Shown: one piece after another, positions 50,801 through 64,000 of the stretch
Position numbering within the stretch: position 1 is the stretch's first letter
Layout of the letters: each line of letters opens with the position of its first letter
NCBI GenBank assembly: GCA_013398955.1
Contig: VWPU01011594.1
Coordinates: 62,001-126,000, forward strand
Direction of reading: 5' to 3'
Origin: Callaeas wilsoni
Taxonomy: Eukaryota; Chordata; Aves; Passeriformes; Callaeidae
Length of the DNA: 64,000 nucleotides
The notes under the pieces: model-generated
Databases searched by the model: none
What the model was told of the DNA's origin: nothing
What the model saw: the letters and a program-made list of their open reading frames with translations, nothing else
Program-made: the position numbers and the translations under genes

Positions 50801-53800
50801 GATCATCCTTCCTGTGGAAAAGACTATTGCTGGATTCACCAAGCATTTTATTATTTACATATATTACTCCTATGGTAGAGAACTCCACGTAGCCAGATTT
50901 GACACTGTAGCATATTTTTTTGCAAATACCCTCCAACCTACATCAAGTTTTCCACACCTATCCTGCAAAAACATTTGCAAAACTGGTTGCATAAAGAAGT
51001 ATTTTCCTTCCTTTATTAACATGACTTTTTTGTCTGTGCTTGAAGAGAGATCTCACAGAAAACACAACTGAAAACTATGTTTGTGATTACAATAAACTCT
51101 TTAAAAACTTCCTAGGTTGTAGCTTTCCGTTGCAACTTTAAATGTTCAAGAGTCAGGGAGCAAATAAAAATGAAAAATTAGAATTTCAAACCAATGGCCA
51201 AAGTAAGGAGGTTGACAAATAAATACAAGCTGAAGATGTTTTTACAGAGAGGCATTTCCTGAACTGTTCATTCTCAATACTGAGGCACAGGCGTGGTTCA
51301 AGATGCTTGAAGGGAAATGGAACAGACCAGATTTTAGTTAAAAGCTTGAGCTATCAACACATTTCATAGACTACCAACTCTATTCCACAAGATCCACGTA
51401 ACCTAATTAATGTCACTAGAATCTGGTAAATACGGGGGGTTTTGCATTAAAAGTAAGTAAGCAGCTACAAAATATACAGAAGAATTATATTTAACACGTT
51501 ACCTTGACAAAAGTTTTCTGAGAGGCTTTCAGCTTTTTCTGTCTTCTCTTGCTCTGACAGAAATATGCAGATACAATGGTATTTCTTTAAGTGTTCTCTC
51601 ATCAGGACAGCATTACAACCATACATATTGATTAGTTGTTCTTCTAGGCATGTCCACACATCTCCAGAACACTGGTATTATACACAGTTACACGTGGAAA
51701 CTGTTGTTAAGGTTCAACAAAAGCTATGGTTTTGACCCATCACAGGTGTTGCTTATAGATTCTCACACAATTCATTTATAAAGAAACAAAACAGTAGCAT
51801 TTTCCCATTTTGTCATAAAATGCTGATCCCTGGAGGACAAAACCAGAAGAAAATGCCACACAAATGTACCTCAGATGACAGAGTAAGGAACAGCACCCAA
51901 GATTTCATACACGGGAGGGAGACAGAAGCCATTCCTAACTCATCACTTACTTCTGCTTTTGACATGACCTCCATCTGACTTACTGTGAACTTGCAAAACA
52001 GAAGGGTAAAGTCAGCATATTTAAACATCACTCTCAAGGTGAAGACTCAAATGTTGAAGGCTAGGGGGCAAGGCTTGTATCAGGATGTACAGCATATTAA
52101 GAAAACTGTAATTCTTAAAACACATGGCATAAAGCAGACATTTTCCCTAGAAAGATAGAGATACCAGTACAAATCAGTCATATATGGGCTCCACCACCTT
52201 CTCCCTCCCTCCAACAAGCTTTGCCTTTTCATTGCACAGTAAGATATGTACTCTCCACACTTCTGTTGTCTGAAATACTGATTTTTGTTATATGTGCTTA
52301 ACACCACAGCCTGCTGTCAGCAGAAATCAACACAGAACAGAGCAAGTTGTGCCTTCTGCAAGCCTGCTGCTTCTGAAAATAAGTTGTGACATGCCTCACG
52401 TGATTCTTTTCTTCCTTCTCTTAAACTGGCTTATGTGCAAAATTAGACTGATGTTTAAACAGTGTCAGGCTGTCAGAGGGAGAAAATGACAGTGCTACTG
52501 TGACACAAAACATGACAAGGAGAAAGATTAATCACTTACTCGGAAGTGAAAAGTTGAATACAAAGCGCATAACCATGTGTCTCAAATTTGTTATAGCAGG
52601 TGAAAGACTGAATGCTGATCCCAAGATATGCTTCATAAATTCCAGTTAACTGAAAAAATGAGTTTATTATAACAGCAAACACACTTTGAAAACAAAGATG
52701 ATGGAGTTGAAGGTAAAAGTTCCCTAGTGCAAAAACATTTGCTTTGAGGTTAAAATGTGTATACATACCCTGAAACAAGTTAGCTTCCTACTCAGTACTG
52801 GAAAAGAATTTCCAACAGGAAACAATTCCACTGAAAAGGGAGGGGATAAGAACTCAGCTGTAAATAAAATCAAAAAGAGTCACAGCTACAATCAAAGTAT
52901 TTCAACTGCTTATTCCACTATTTTACATCAACCATGCTACAGCACGATACACACGTAAATGTGACCTATATTTCCATCCATTATTCCCATAAAAAGGGAA
53001 ATAGGAAAACTAATTAAGTGTATTTATAATGATGTGGTGAGTGATAACCACAACTTCATGATTAATGATTTTTAATTCTTCAAGTGAGAGGATATTTTGT
53101 TCCTAACTGCCGCACACCTGAATTTCTCCACTGGAGTGAGAGGTATAAAAGCATGGAAATAGCAGACGATTTACTCAAAAACAATGCAGAAAAATATAAA
53201 AATATTCCCCCTTTTAACAGAAAGTTCCTGCCTCCTTGGCCCAAGCACATCTAACAACTTCTTTATGTGCTCTGTAGTTAAACTACTCTCTGAAAAATAG
53301 TTCCCTATCAAACCTTTTTCCCTTTCACACATTTCAACCCAATTAAAGACAAGAAAGATTAGTGTGAAAGAGACAGTTAATTTTAGAAAATTTATGCATA
53401 GACCCAAATGTGTTTAATTACTTCACTATTTCCCACATGTAGGAAAATCACTTTTAAGTAGGCTGCAAAACAGTGTTTTAAAAAGCAAAAGCTCTGTACC
53501 AGATTCTTCCTGTAATTGACATCAAGTGGATAACAAATGAAAATTTAGCTTCTTAAACACTTATTTTATTTTTCATCAGATTTTTAAAGAAAATCACAAA
53601 ACATACGCAGAATTGTTCACTTATGCGCTTATCATAAGAACACTGTAAAACTGTAAGGAGCTTTACAACTTAATTATTTCCTTCTGTGCCTTTCCCTTCT
53701 CCCAAGAAACAAAACAAACACTGTGCTTGAGATTAAGCAAGAAAAGCCCGAGTTCAGTTTGCCTCCCATCCATCTCAGTAACCAGTTCCAGAACCCACAA

Positions 53801-55959
53801 GGAGCCTGGGACAGGAATACAACAGAGGGGCTGAAGGATGCACAGAAACATTCAGACTTTTACAAAACAGATCAAGACTGTGCATTTACAAAAGTGCTCA
53901 AATACTATTTTTTTTAGTCACTTAGTTTTGCTCCAACCAAAGTCCAAAGTACTTAACATGGCTTTGATCATTCAGAAAGCCAAGGACAGTAAGACTTAAA
54001 ATCTGACAACTTTAGGATCATTCAACAGCTCTAGCTTTTTTCCAGGAAAGGAATAAGAAAAAGAGGAAAAGACAAGACTATATCCAAGGTCATAGAGAAA
54101 ACCCAATACTTTTAAATAAGGTTTGTTGAGCCAGAGATTTGAGAACTGGGACTTGAAGGCTATGTATCCATGCGTTAGATTTCATACAGAACCAAACCTG
54201 TGAATGTCAAAATTCATGTTATTTGTACCTGGAGAACTCCACAAGTCTTGCCAGTTTAATTATCCATTTTCCCACAATTAAAATACATATGCCATATATT
54301 CTTGTACATGCAAGCCTACACAATCCTTTAAAGTTGTCTCAACATTGCAGAAGAGAGAAAGAACATCTCAACAGCTGTTTAATACTTAAATAACCAGGCT
54401 TAAATTGCTGGGAATCAGGAGCTAGCGCATTTGGAAGCCTGCTTTTCAGCCATGTATCATTAAGACAATAGAAACTCACATTTTGTTCAAATCTGTCCTC
54501 ATCCTTTCTTACTTCACGATCAAGAACACTTCCAAGGGCCTTTACCAGCACAAGAGTCCCTCAGGTTACAACACAGTCCTTAAACACTTTGGAAGTCCTG
54601 CTGTGCACTACTTCTTTCAAATTTACAATTTGCTCCAGAACATAAGAATCCACAACGTGCACTCGAAAACAGTAAATTTAAAATCTATGGAGAAAGGAAC
54701 ATGGGCTGAGGCACAATGCACAGCACAAGCTGCTGTCCAGAATAATCCAGAGCCATTATCCAAAGGCATCACAAACAAGGGCCAACTGATTCCATGTTCA
54801 AATGTTATCAAATCTAGGAAACAAAATATTTCAATTTGCCTTAGATATTTTTTCTTCAAGTATTTCTACATTTTTCAAAGACAAATAATCTATTCACATG
54901 TCATCCAAAAAGCTCCCTTAGTTCAGCTTATTCAGTCCAAGCTTTAGCTGGAACAGAGGCTTTCAATTGATATACGTAGCACAAACTCAAAACAATATGT
55001 AATTGCGCTGCAAGTCACTGCAGACAGAATATCCTTCTCCAAATACTGAAGATTATCCAGATAGATAAATGAAGAGATACTGCCTCGCTATAAAATCTGG
55101 TTGAAAAAACCCCAAAAGACAACATTATCTAAATTATTCAAAGTATGTGATCACACGGTTGAGCTGTTAAGTTTATTTACATTTTGCACTGCTGAAAGCC
55201 AATGCACGCAGTAACAAACAACTGAACTAAATAGAAATTGTTTAAAGAGTCCTTTGCAATTAACAGCTGGGAAGAACACATCAATATCTAATTAATAGAA
55301 AAGGCAAATCTTGTACAAGTTCAAAGACCTCTCTTAGATCCACTACAAAAAACTTTGTTACAAATTTCTCAGTAGTAGCCAGCTAACAAAACACTAGCTA
55401 CTAGAAACTTTTAAAAGTGCTACATGATTCCAAACTGACAGTTCTTCCTTCTCCTGAAAACGTTTAATTGCTTTAAATGTCAGTGCATTCAACATGACGA
55501 TTAATATTCTACTGCTTAACTGGCTTTTCAAGCCTTCTTTGACAAAATTTTCTTTTTGGATACGCTACATGTACAAAACCATTTTAAAATACGATGCACC
55601 ATGCCTCTGCCAGAAGTAGTACATAATCACTAACACTGTTAGCTAATGAGTGAAAGGGGCAAGAATTATGATTCCACTAGCACTCAAATGCCACACACCA
55701 GGTTACAAAAGCATGGGAAGAGAGCACGGGAGCAGCAATATGCCAGAGAAAAAAGGAACAGTGGCCCAAGACATCCACAAACACACAAAGCAACAGCACA
55801 AGCCTTGCCAGACTCTACACACCCTTTTCACAAGGGGACTTGATCACATAATCAGCAGCAGAGCTGATGTAGTTCAAAGACTTACAATGATGCAGCAGTG
55901 TAGTCCAGTGGAATCTGTACTCTGCCTTTAGACGTACAAGATGACAAAACCCTGCCACA
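44841..55959. other. unique AT-rich sequence, nothing recognised
   Basis: No repeat family, RNA gene or recognised exon was found in these 11 kb. The minus-strand frame ending at 46656 is 114 codons from its first ATG. It is among the longer ones in the window but within chance expectation, and it is treated as a finding. Confidence 0.5.
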
Positions 55960-56170
55960 CAATTTAGCGCCGCTCATCACTCAGTCCCATTCCATCACCA
56001 AGCGCAGGTCCCACTGTGCGCCCAGCGACGGCTGGAGAACCATTTGTGGAATCCCGTGCTGCCCACAGCCCGGCCGGGGAGGCAGCAAGGGAAGGACAGA
56101 ATTCCTCTGCACACAAGGTGACAATGCAGAGAAAACGTCCTGGGGCAGACTGGGCTGGGGCGAGATTCAC
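55960..56170. other. CpG-richer patch
   Basis: Roughly nine CpG dinucleotides fall within the first 120 bp of this patch, in AT-rich surroundings. Frames of 71 and 93 codons overlap it on opposite strands, which reflects the scarcity of AT-rich stop codons rather than coding. No promoter or exon was recognised. Confidence 0.4.
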
Positions 56171-59100
56171 CCTAACCCAAACACAGTTCCATGGTATGGA
56201 AGGCCCAGAGCTCTGCACACTGTGCTTGTAGCTGATCTTTTCCACTCACAGTAAATTTTATTATTACATAAAAAAAAAAATGTATTATTTCAAACATTCT
56301 CAAAAACTGTCTGGCACTTGCAATTCATTCCACTCTACACCTACAGTCTTTTATAAAGCACATGTGACAAGGTTTAATAAATCTGTTGTTTGTGAAGTGA
56401 AAATAATAAATAAAAAAAGTATATATATCTTTTTAAGAAGTTCCTTATGTGCTCCAGTACTTTGCCAAGTTTTAGAGGAGATTGCTAAAATAAAGCAATC
56501 TCAGCTTGGAAAAGCAGTTGTTTGCCACTCCGACAGAGCATCTCAGACTTTGTGTTAGACTTTATTAAAGAAATGGTGTTGTCTGCAACATGCTCATCCA
56601 ACCAACTGTCCTGTATCTATTATTCCTGGGAAGACAGCAGCTGGAAACAGGGCAATTAATGGGAAAAAGTTAACAGGAATAAGGAACATGCTTTGCAAAT
56701 TTGGAAGTTCTCTGGAAAACATGATTTAAAGGGATCTAGCAATGGTAACAGACCACTCAAAGAGATTACGGCTTCTACAGCTACTAGTTTATACCATAAG
56801 GACCATCTAATCTTTTAGCCTTTAGCTGTATAGAACAGCAGAATGCAGGTATCTGATGCAATGAATATCATTTATACAATTAGTAAGATAAATACAAGTA
56901 TAACACACACCGTTCAGAATGCCACACTAAAATGTGTAGGTATAAGCCTGTATGTAAATGTAATCAGACAGAATGAAGAAAGAAATGGAAAATGGTTGCA
57001 GGCTAGAGTGAAGTGAAACTCTTCCAGTGAGTCATCTGAGTTTTTAGCCCATTTAGCTTCTCCAAAATTTCAGAGCTGATAACACTGACAAGTGTTTTCT
57101 CAGAATGCACATTTAGACAATGCTTGCTTATCAAATAAGAATCAACACTGAAAAAGCTCACACCAGGCACATCCAAACAGGAAAGTAATATAACCCATTT
57201 TAACAAGTGACTGCAGCCAGTCCTTTGCCCAGATTAACACACCCTTTTCCAAACCATAAATCGGGAATTGCCTAGTAATTTCAGACTTAACAGAATATTG
57301 GAGGTAGAGGGGCAGGCAGAAACTGCAGAACAAGCTCTTGGGGTTGTACGATTATGATGCAGGGATGGAAAACACTGAAATCACTCCATCTGCAAACCAC
57401 TGTTCCCTAGTTCAGCTAAACAAGTGCTGCTGCTACTATCTCCAGAATGCAGCAGTGGTTTGGGGTTTTTGCTAGAGGCTTTTTCTCTCACCTTTTGCAG
57501 AAAGGAATCTGGGGAGACAGGACATTGAGGAAGCTAGCTGTATGCTATCAGTCTATACGCTGGTTTCTAGCTATAGGCAAACAACCAACCAAAAAAGCTG
57601 TCTGACCTTCTTTTCTTGGTCAGTTGGTTTTGATGGGGGTTCTTTGGTAGCTTTTTGTTTCTTTATTTAAGAGGGTCAAGAGGTGGTTTACTCTCTCCTT
57701 CACCTTAAGTATATGATTTTTTCATCTGTTACCTCAAACATCTTTTTAGTAAATTCTCGAAATTGATTGGCAGCTAGCAGCATCCTGTTTCATTATACTG
57801 TAGCTCTCCTAGATCTGATTCTGTTGGCACTTATGTCAATCATTTTTCAACTCCTGCCTTATCACTCATGATAAAAACCTTAGATGCCTCCGCCTAACAC
57901 AAGAAGAACTAAGAGACACAGAAAGGATCTGCTCTCATTCCTAAATAGTAAGGATATTCCATTCACTACCGTCTCCACACAAGGCCAAGTTCTGCATCTT
58001 GTTCCTAATTTCCCAGAGAAAATACAGTAAATTGTTAGGTCAGATGGGAAGGGTAACATCCAGTCCTGACAATTAGGGGCAAGAAGCAACAGCACAAAGA
58101 CCATAGAGGGCTAAAAGATGCTTTGGTTTTTCTTGGGACATAAGCAGTCTAGGAATTCTCTTTACAAATGTCTGCACTTACAGAACAATGTACTAGAAAT
58201 AAGCGGTTCCTCAGTTTAAACAGATAGTTCGATTTTCTCTGCATCAGATTCAGTCAATAATGTGTCTTCCATTAACTGGATGAAACTATTTTCCACTACT
58301 TGAAACTCTACTGCAGAAAAATTCAACAGGCAACAAAGATAGTGTTTATAATGTGTTCACAGTACAAGTCTGGGTTTGGTTATTTTTTTCCTTTCCTAAG
58401 AGTAAGGAAAATACTGGGGAAAAAGCCAAGTACTGAAGTCCCAATAACACCCACTGTTTATAATGCAATGAAATGTTAACGCAAGATAAAAATACTTCAA
58501 ATGCTGTTTGTTATTCTTCTTCCATTCTATCCTATATGACTTGACGATATTTAAACTCTGTTTATATTTTCAGCTATGCTCCACAGAATGACCAGTAGAC
58601 AGCCAGCAGCAAAAGGAATAGTTGGAAGTATTTATTCACGTGCTTTACGCAATTGGGAAGATTTCAAAATTTCACTTTTGAAGTAATAAATAAGCCAGAA
58701 GAAACCACTTCTCACTTGAATTTCCAACAGAGTTACACCACATATGTTTTTATCTGTATTAATGACACAGTCACCCTCAGCTTTCCTCTTCTACTCTGAG
58801 GCTACCAGCCAGGTAGGTCTGCTACAATATTTGTGCACATTAACTTTCAAGCTCAGTTCTACTACCAGAATACAGTTAATTAAAGCAGAAAAGCAGGCAG
58901 CCCACAAACACATGATGGCCAATGTTCAAAATGATCCAGAGCATTCTGAACCTTTTGACATAACTCTCACAGTGCCTGCTGACAGGCATGTACAAGTTTG
59001 GATTTTGAAACTTTCATTGATCAATTAAGTATCACAGCACAAGAACAGGCTTTTCAGTCCATCCACCATCTCTATTTCCAGGTCTTGCACTGCTTTTCAG

Positions 59101-62100
59101 ACCTCCAAACTGTAGAATTATTGATATCCTCATTAGTTTTAATGAAGAAAAGCTGAGGTTCCAACTGCTGCAATTATTAGGTTTTCCTCCCCTATACGTG
59201 ACCAATCATCAAGTTTTCTAAACTTCGAAGCAGCACAGCTAATCAGCATAGCTACAAAGCCCTTTCTGCTGCGGCATAATACTTCTCCACATTGGGTTGG
59301 TTTTGGTCCAAGGAGGTGAAAAACAAGTCTTCTGCAATATTTTTGACTTCATGAAATACATCTTCTTGGTTGCCAAACTACATTTGGACGAAGCAGTATA
59401 TAGCTGGTTTGGTTTTTTTTAAATGCCCACACAGCTATCCTAAAACCTAATTCTAAAACCTCCGTTAAGAGCGAGACCTGCAGGGCAGGATGAGAGGCAA
59501 TGCCAGCAGGTACGGTTTTCTGGGGGAGCAGACAGGACTTCCAACCAAACTGGATACGAGAGTAACAGCCAGAGCAGGAAGGTATACGAAGTGGTATAGG
59601 ACAGTTCGTACTACATGTTCATTCACAATTTCTAAGTTATTATATAAATTATTCACATATTCCCTGCCTTCCAAGAAACAAACGGAATTTCCTTGATCAG
59701 AGGACAGGGGCAAAAATTAGGCTGTGAAATGGCAACAAAATCTCCAAAACCTGTGAGCTACTACAGCAAAGAAAGCCCAGTTCAACAAAGGAGAGCAGTC
59801 AAAGGAGTGAAAGACGGTCCTATGTTCTCAAGGACATTTATTGTCCAATTCTAGTGCATTATTGCTTAGCAACACAATTTGGAACTGAAGCTCTTCGTGT
59901 AGTGGTTGCAAGCAAAGAACTGAACTCAACACCTGATGTACCACAGCAGCATGACCACTTCATAAATACTACCAGCAACACCTTCCCCCACCCAGAACCA
60001 CTGCCTCTCACCACTTCTGGCAAAAACAGAGCCCACAAAATGAATTAATTTGGAAAACTGTTCTGGGTAAAAACAATTAAGTTTTATGTTTGTGTCAAAC
60101 TAGTTTAAATGCAGAACTGCTCCTGTACAGTTGAGGGGGCAAGAGCAGCAGGACTGGGTGGGGACAGACAATGCCATCCCTTTGAAAGCAAATGCACACT
60201 TAGGCTGGCTCAAGGCTGCCACCAAACCACAGCTAAGGCAAAACTAAGCCTAAGAAACATTCACTGTCTCTGAGTGCCCCTTCTGGAAGTGGAGCCTTCA
60301 GATACTGAAGTAAAAGCCCCTTTTCCAGAGACAAAGGCAACCGAAGAGGCCATGAAAGCACAGCCGTACACAACAGCTGCCACCTTCACTTTGGCATGAG
60401 AAGACCTGGACAGCATTCTAAAATGGTTATAGGGAAATGGGAATGTGAATCGCTTGTGTAAGATGTAAAGACACCATACACAGCTACAAGTCCTTTGCTG
60501 TATCTCAGGCTAGCTTCATGGGGGCTGGATGGAGCAGGGAAGGTTATTGAGGAAAGGATTCTGAACAAAAAAAGGTTGGACCATTGTAGGCTTTCATCTT
60601 CATAAAAAAAAAAAACCACCCAACTTTTAGAGAGGTGGAAAAAAAAAATCTTTGCTGAAGTGCACTTCATATTTGATTTCTTAGATTAACTACTACTGTC
60701 TCCAAATGAATTTACTTTTCCAGGTTGTGTTTATACATGAGACTCAGTAGAATTCTAGCTATGAAGGTGTTACTTAAATAGCCATTAAATGAATGCTGCT
60801 ACTATACAGAATAACAAAATAGAAGCTGTTATCCAAACAGAGAAATTAAAATTCTTCACTCCTTTATTCAGCAGTTACTATAACCAGTTTGCAGGGAGGA
60901 GGCACAGAAATAAGAACTACAGTTCTATAAAAGGATTACAAATAAAGCCAGTGGGTAGTTTTAGCTTCACACAAGATCTGGTAACTTGAAAACTAAATAC
61001 ACCACACACGGTGATCAAAGCTCCTTACATAATACGTTTCATATCTACCTTCAGCAGTTTAGCTCCAATGTCACAAAGGGACAGCAAAGTATCTTAAGAC
61101 ACCCAATTCCTGTTGCTGCATTGTTTGTCCATCTCACTATCATTATTCTACACTGACCCACAGGAACTTCTTGATCATACACATTTTTTCCTTGACGCTT
61201 TGACCGCTACAGGGAGATATTAGATATAAAGGAAAGTTTTGGAAAAATCTTCCTTAAAGGCTGAACATAAAACGATGTAAGAAACATGTCATCTAAGAAA
61301 AACTTTCAGAAGTGTTAATATAAAATGCATTAGCACCATATGAAAGACTCCTCAGATTTTAAACACGTAAAACATTAAGATCAGGAAAATCTCAGTACTC
61401 TGAAATTCAGCTCTTTGATTTCTTATCAGTCAGTAATCCTTGTGTAGTCCCAGGAAGGCAAGCAATCATAACTTAAAAGTGCCACTGGGTCAAGCTAAAC
61501 CTAGCAGCTTAAGCTTTAGGACCCCAATCAACAGCAAATGAGGACATTTCTTCAGCAAAAGAAGAGCAAGTCTTCATCTTCTCTAATAGAAGTTCTTCCA
61601 AGAAAATGATTAGCAACTTGATTACATTAACTTGATTGCATGATCTACTGTGGTGTATTTTATTATCCTCTTGAGAATTACACCTTAAAGTTAAAAATGC
61701 ATTGGAAAAGGTGTACTTTAAAAAAAAACCTAATTACTATAATTACTATAGCCTGCTAAATAATCATGTAAGAGTAGAACTTATGTTCATCGAAAAGTTA
61801 GCTCTTATTTTGTTTGAAAAAGCAAAGAAGACATGAAATTGCTTTCTCAGGAAGAGGGTAACCAAAAAAAAACCCTATGGACTGAAAACCATCTAGTTTT
61901 AATTAGTAAGAAATCATACATCAGACGAAGAAATGCAATTTTGCGAAAACAATGGTATAAGGCCATGTACTATTTGAATGCTGTTCTAGGAAACCACAAA
62001 ACGCACACCTGTACTTGGCTAGCTGTTCATACATTTTTATCTTGCATTTTGACTACTTCTTGTCTTCAACTCAATTTTCAACAAAAAGCAACAGAAAAGG

Positions 62101-62469
62101 CCTCCACAAATGAAGCCTTCAACTACAAATATATCAACTTCATTTTTAGAACTACCCTTTGCCATGTATTGTTTGCAATTGACATTCCATGTCCTTTTGC
62201 TAAAATAAATGTATTTCAGATATATGGGAAGTAAAGGCTATTTTTTTTTTCAACTACAGTTACCAAGCATTTTTTTACCAAATGTTTTCATCCTAAGGTT
62301 TCTTCCGGCACAGGAAGCCAGCAAGAGCCTTGAACTGAACAAGGTAAAGGTAGCCTAAATGCCCTAAATTTCTGCCTCCAGTTCCAGCATTCCCTCCTCA
62401 AGAGTGAACAGTACAAGACAGCCTCTGAGAAGTCTGCATATCTGCAGCTGGTCTTGGCCACAGGAGAAA
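56171..62469. other. unique AT-rich sequence, nothing recognised
   Basis: No gene, RNA gene or interspersed repeat was recognised. Some T-rich, G-containing sequence occurs near 57580-57680 on the plus strand, opposite to the A-rich trend elsewhere. Confidence 0.5.
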
Positions 62470-62532
62470 CTGTGTCACTGCTTTCTGCTGTTACTTTCCC
62501 GCCTAAGGTAACAGCAGAAAGCAGTGACACAG
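62470..62532. repeat. perfect inverted repeat: 25-nt arms, 13-nt spacer
   Basis: Bases 62470-62494 and 62508-62532 are exact reverse complements over 25 nt (arm core TCACTGCTTTCTGCTG). Inside them, one T/G position (62495 with 62507) is followed by two more complementary pairs. As RNA the hairpin would therefore have a 28-bp stem with one G-U pair and a 7-nt loop (CCCGCCT, 62498-62504). The sequences outside the arms are unrelated, so the symmetry stops sharply. By a rough count, 25-nt perfect arms this close together are not expected by chance in a window of this size. Possible origins are a fold-back duplication during replication or a very small foldback element. Either strand, if transcribed, would give a short hairpin RNA of miRNA-precursor size. 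Confidence 0.95.
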
Positions 62533-63878
62533 CTGCACTCACAGTGCTCAGCCTGGGCTTCCTCCACGAAGCCAGACTTTTGACAGCCAGAAAGGTGTGT
62601 TCTCCTCTGTGAACTCAGCCCACCTCCTACCGTACCAGTTGTTCTGGAGACACAGTGCTTCCTTCTCCACTGCAGCCCCTGTCCTCAGCAACGGCAATGG
62701 TAAACACACTGCAAAACCCATTTTAACATCTCCTTTGCTCATCACACCACTTCTTTCACACTTGTCCAAAATGCTTCCAACAACAGATAATTTTTGATGG
62801 TTCTTCAGATTCAGGCATCCCATGTTGATTCTCAAATCTGAGTGATTTGCAAAATCTCTTATTTTCAGATAATGCAGTAAAATCCTGAAAGCTGGAAACC
62901 CTTCAGACTTGAGGAAAATATTGTCGACCTTTCTTCTTTCAAATAGCCACTTTCAGTTATATGAATAGACAGGTATACCACTAGAAAATAGGAGTTTAAG
63001 CATGAGCTAAACCCTGACAGAAAAAAATTAGACACTTAAAGATGTATGTACAGGGAAAAGCATCATCTACTATTAAACAGAAAAAGTGAACTTATGGAAG
63101 CATCTGGCATCCGTTTGTGGATAGTTTTGCTACAAAAACCTGAAGTTAGAATAGCCTTTGTACACTTCAGAGAGCACACTGCTCAAAAACATTAGCATGT
63201 TTTCAAAATGTTTTCATTATTTCCGCTTCTCAAGCCTTGGACTTCTGTATTACCTGGCACCCTCATAACAGGAAAGGAATCTTCAAAAATAAGGATGCTG
63301 TTAAACATCTGAAAAGTGTCTGGAGTAAAAAAACAAGGGGTGGACTACCAGCACTACAACAATGAAAAAACAGCTCTTAACAGCTTCATCAGAATTTGAA
63401 GAAAAAAAAGGCACCAAACCCCTAAAGAACTGCTACATGTGAAGCCACTATTGAATGAAATCACTAAAAGGGCTTGTAGAAGGTGGTAACACAGCAAACA
63501 TATTCTCATTCTAGAAAGTTCAGAATATTTTAACATTACATCATTTTTTTCAACTAGACTACTCACTCCTGGATAGCATTTCTTACATTTTCCTGACTGC
63601 ACATTTTTATTTAAGGATTCTTTTGAAACTTTTTTTTTTTGCTAATTAGCTGAACTTTAACCATGTAGCAGTAGCATTATATCTTGACCCTTAAATGTGT
63701 AATTGTGAAAAAAATTTTTTTACTTAAGTTCTTGAACTATTGTTCCATCTGTCTTTGAAGAAGAGAAGAAAACTAAAATCCCTCAAGACTTGAGCCTTCA
63801 AATTAGTCTAACTCAATTTTACTATTAACTCCATTGTCACAGAATAAGAGAACAGGAAAGCATCAATGTTGAACAGAA
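62533..63878. other. unique AT-rich sequence, nothing recognised
   Basis: A moderately GC-rich stretch follows the hairpin to about 62720, then AT-rich sequence. No gene or repeat was recognised. Confidence 0.5.
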
Positions 63879-64000
63879 TTATAGAATCATTTAGGTTGGA
63901 AAATACCTTCAAGAGAACAGAATCCAAGCACTAACCCAGCACTGCCAAGTCCACCACTAAACCATGTCTGTAAGTGTCCCATCTAAACACCTTTTAAATA
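63879..64000 (-). mobile_element. CR1 LINE 3' end, cut by the window edge
   Basis: Read on the minus strand, the last ~120 bases are the terminal part of a CR1 element. They contain a match to the ATTTAAAAG...TTTAGATG...GACATGGTTTAGTGG segment, then GGACTTGGCAGTGCTGGGTT, then the TTTTCCAACCTAAATGATTC tail. The short ATAGAATCAT at 63883-63892 marks the element's 3' end. It is diverged from, and opposite in orientation to, the copy at 38.3-38.8 kb. The element continues beyond the window, so its full length cannot be judged. Confidence 0.93.

Noticed and set aside
54483..54947. 154-codon open frame on the plus strand, the longest from an ATG in the window
   Set aside because: The translation resembles no known family, has no domain signature, and a frame this long is expected about once by chance at this composition.
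61833..62234. 133-codon plus-strand frame
   Set aside because: No recognisable motif and no splice or promoter context; within chance expectation.
62288..62542. 84-codon minus-strand frame across the hairpin
   Set aside because: It runs through the inverted repeat and translates both arms; there is no family resemblance. Treated as an incidental frame.
1..64000. Search for bacterial or phage features, CRISPR arrays, toxin-antitoxin or defence systems
   Set aside because: The base composition, absence of dense coding, and CR1 elements show vertebrate nuclear DNA; no such features are present.

Overview
The window looks like ordinary AT-rich nuclear DNA from a vertebrate, most likely a bird. 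The main evidence is two 3'-end copies of a CR1 LINE (38328-38796 on the plus strand; 63879 to the window end on the minus strand), with no recognisable mammalian-type SINE, LTR element or DNA transposon. CR1 also dominates crocodilian and turtle genomes, so 'bird' is a strong preference rather than proof.

I could not recognise any protein-coding gene, rRNA, tRNA, CRISPR array or bacterial-type operon. The longest ATG-to-stop frames are about 100-154 codons. That is about what chance gives in 64 kb of DNA this rich in A and T, and none of the translations resembles a family I know. Read by eye, the plus strand carries more A than T and more C than G over much of its length. That skew is what introns of a gene transcribed from the minus strand tend to show, so the window may lie inside, or contain the 3' part of, a minus-strand gene. 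A few short minus-strand frames flanked by good splice signals are listed as low-confidence exon candidates (4843-4959, 18501-18694, 22007-22082). I name no product for them.

Layout: 1-13.4 kb is unique AT-rich sequence with a 44-nt poly(A) run, an A-rich stretch, a short CA repeat, small GC-richer patches and a TGAATTAC repeat cluster. A compact CpG-dense patch sits at 13441-13640. From 13.6 to 38.3 kb the sequence is mostly unique and featureless, with a G-run, a quadruplex-type G-rich stretch at 25827-25882 and a GC-richer patch near 31.1 kb. The plus-strand CR1 copy follows. From 38.8 to 62.4 kb the sequence is again unique, with a 330-bp TA-rich degenerate tract at 44508-44840 and a CpG-richer patch near 56 kb.

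The most unusual object is at 62470-62532: an inverted repeat with 25-nt perfect arms around a 13-nt spacer, too long to be chance. The window ends inside the second CR1. I see no evidence for a novel multi-gene system here.
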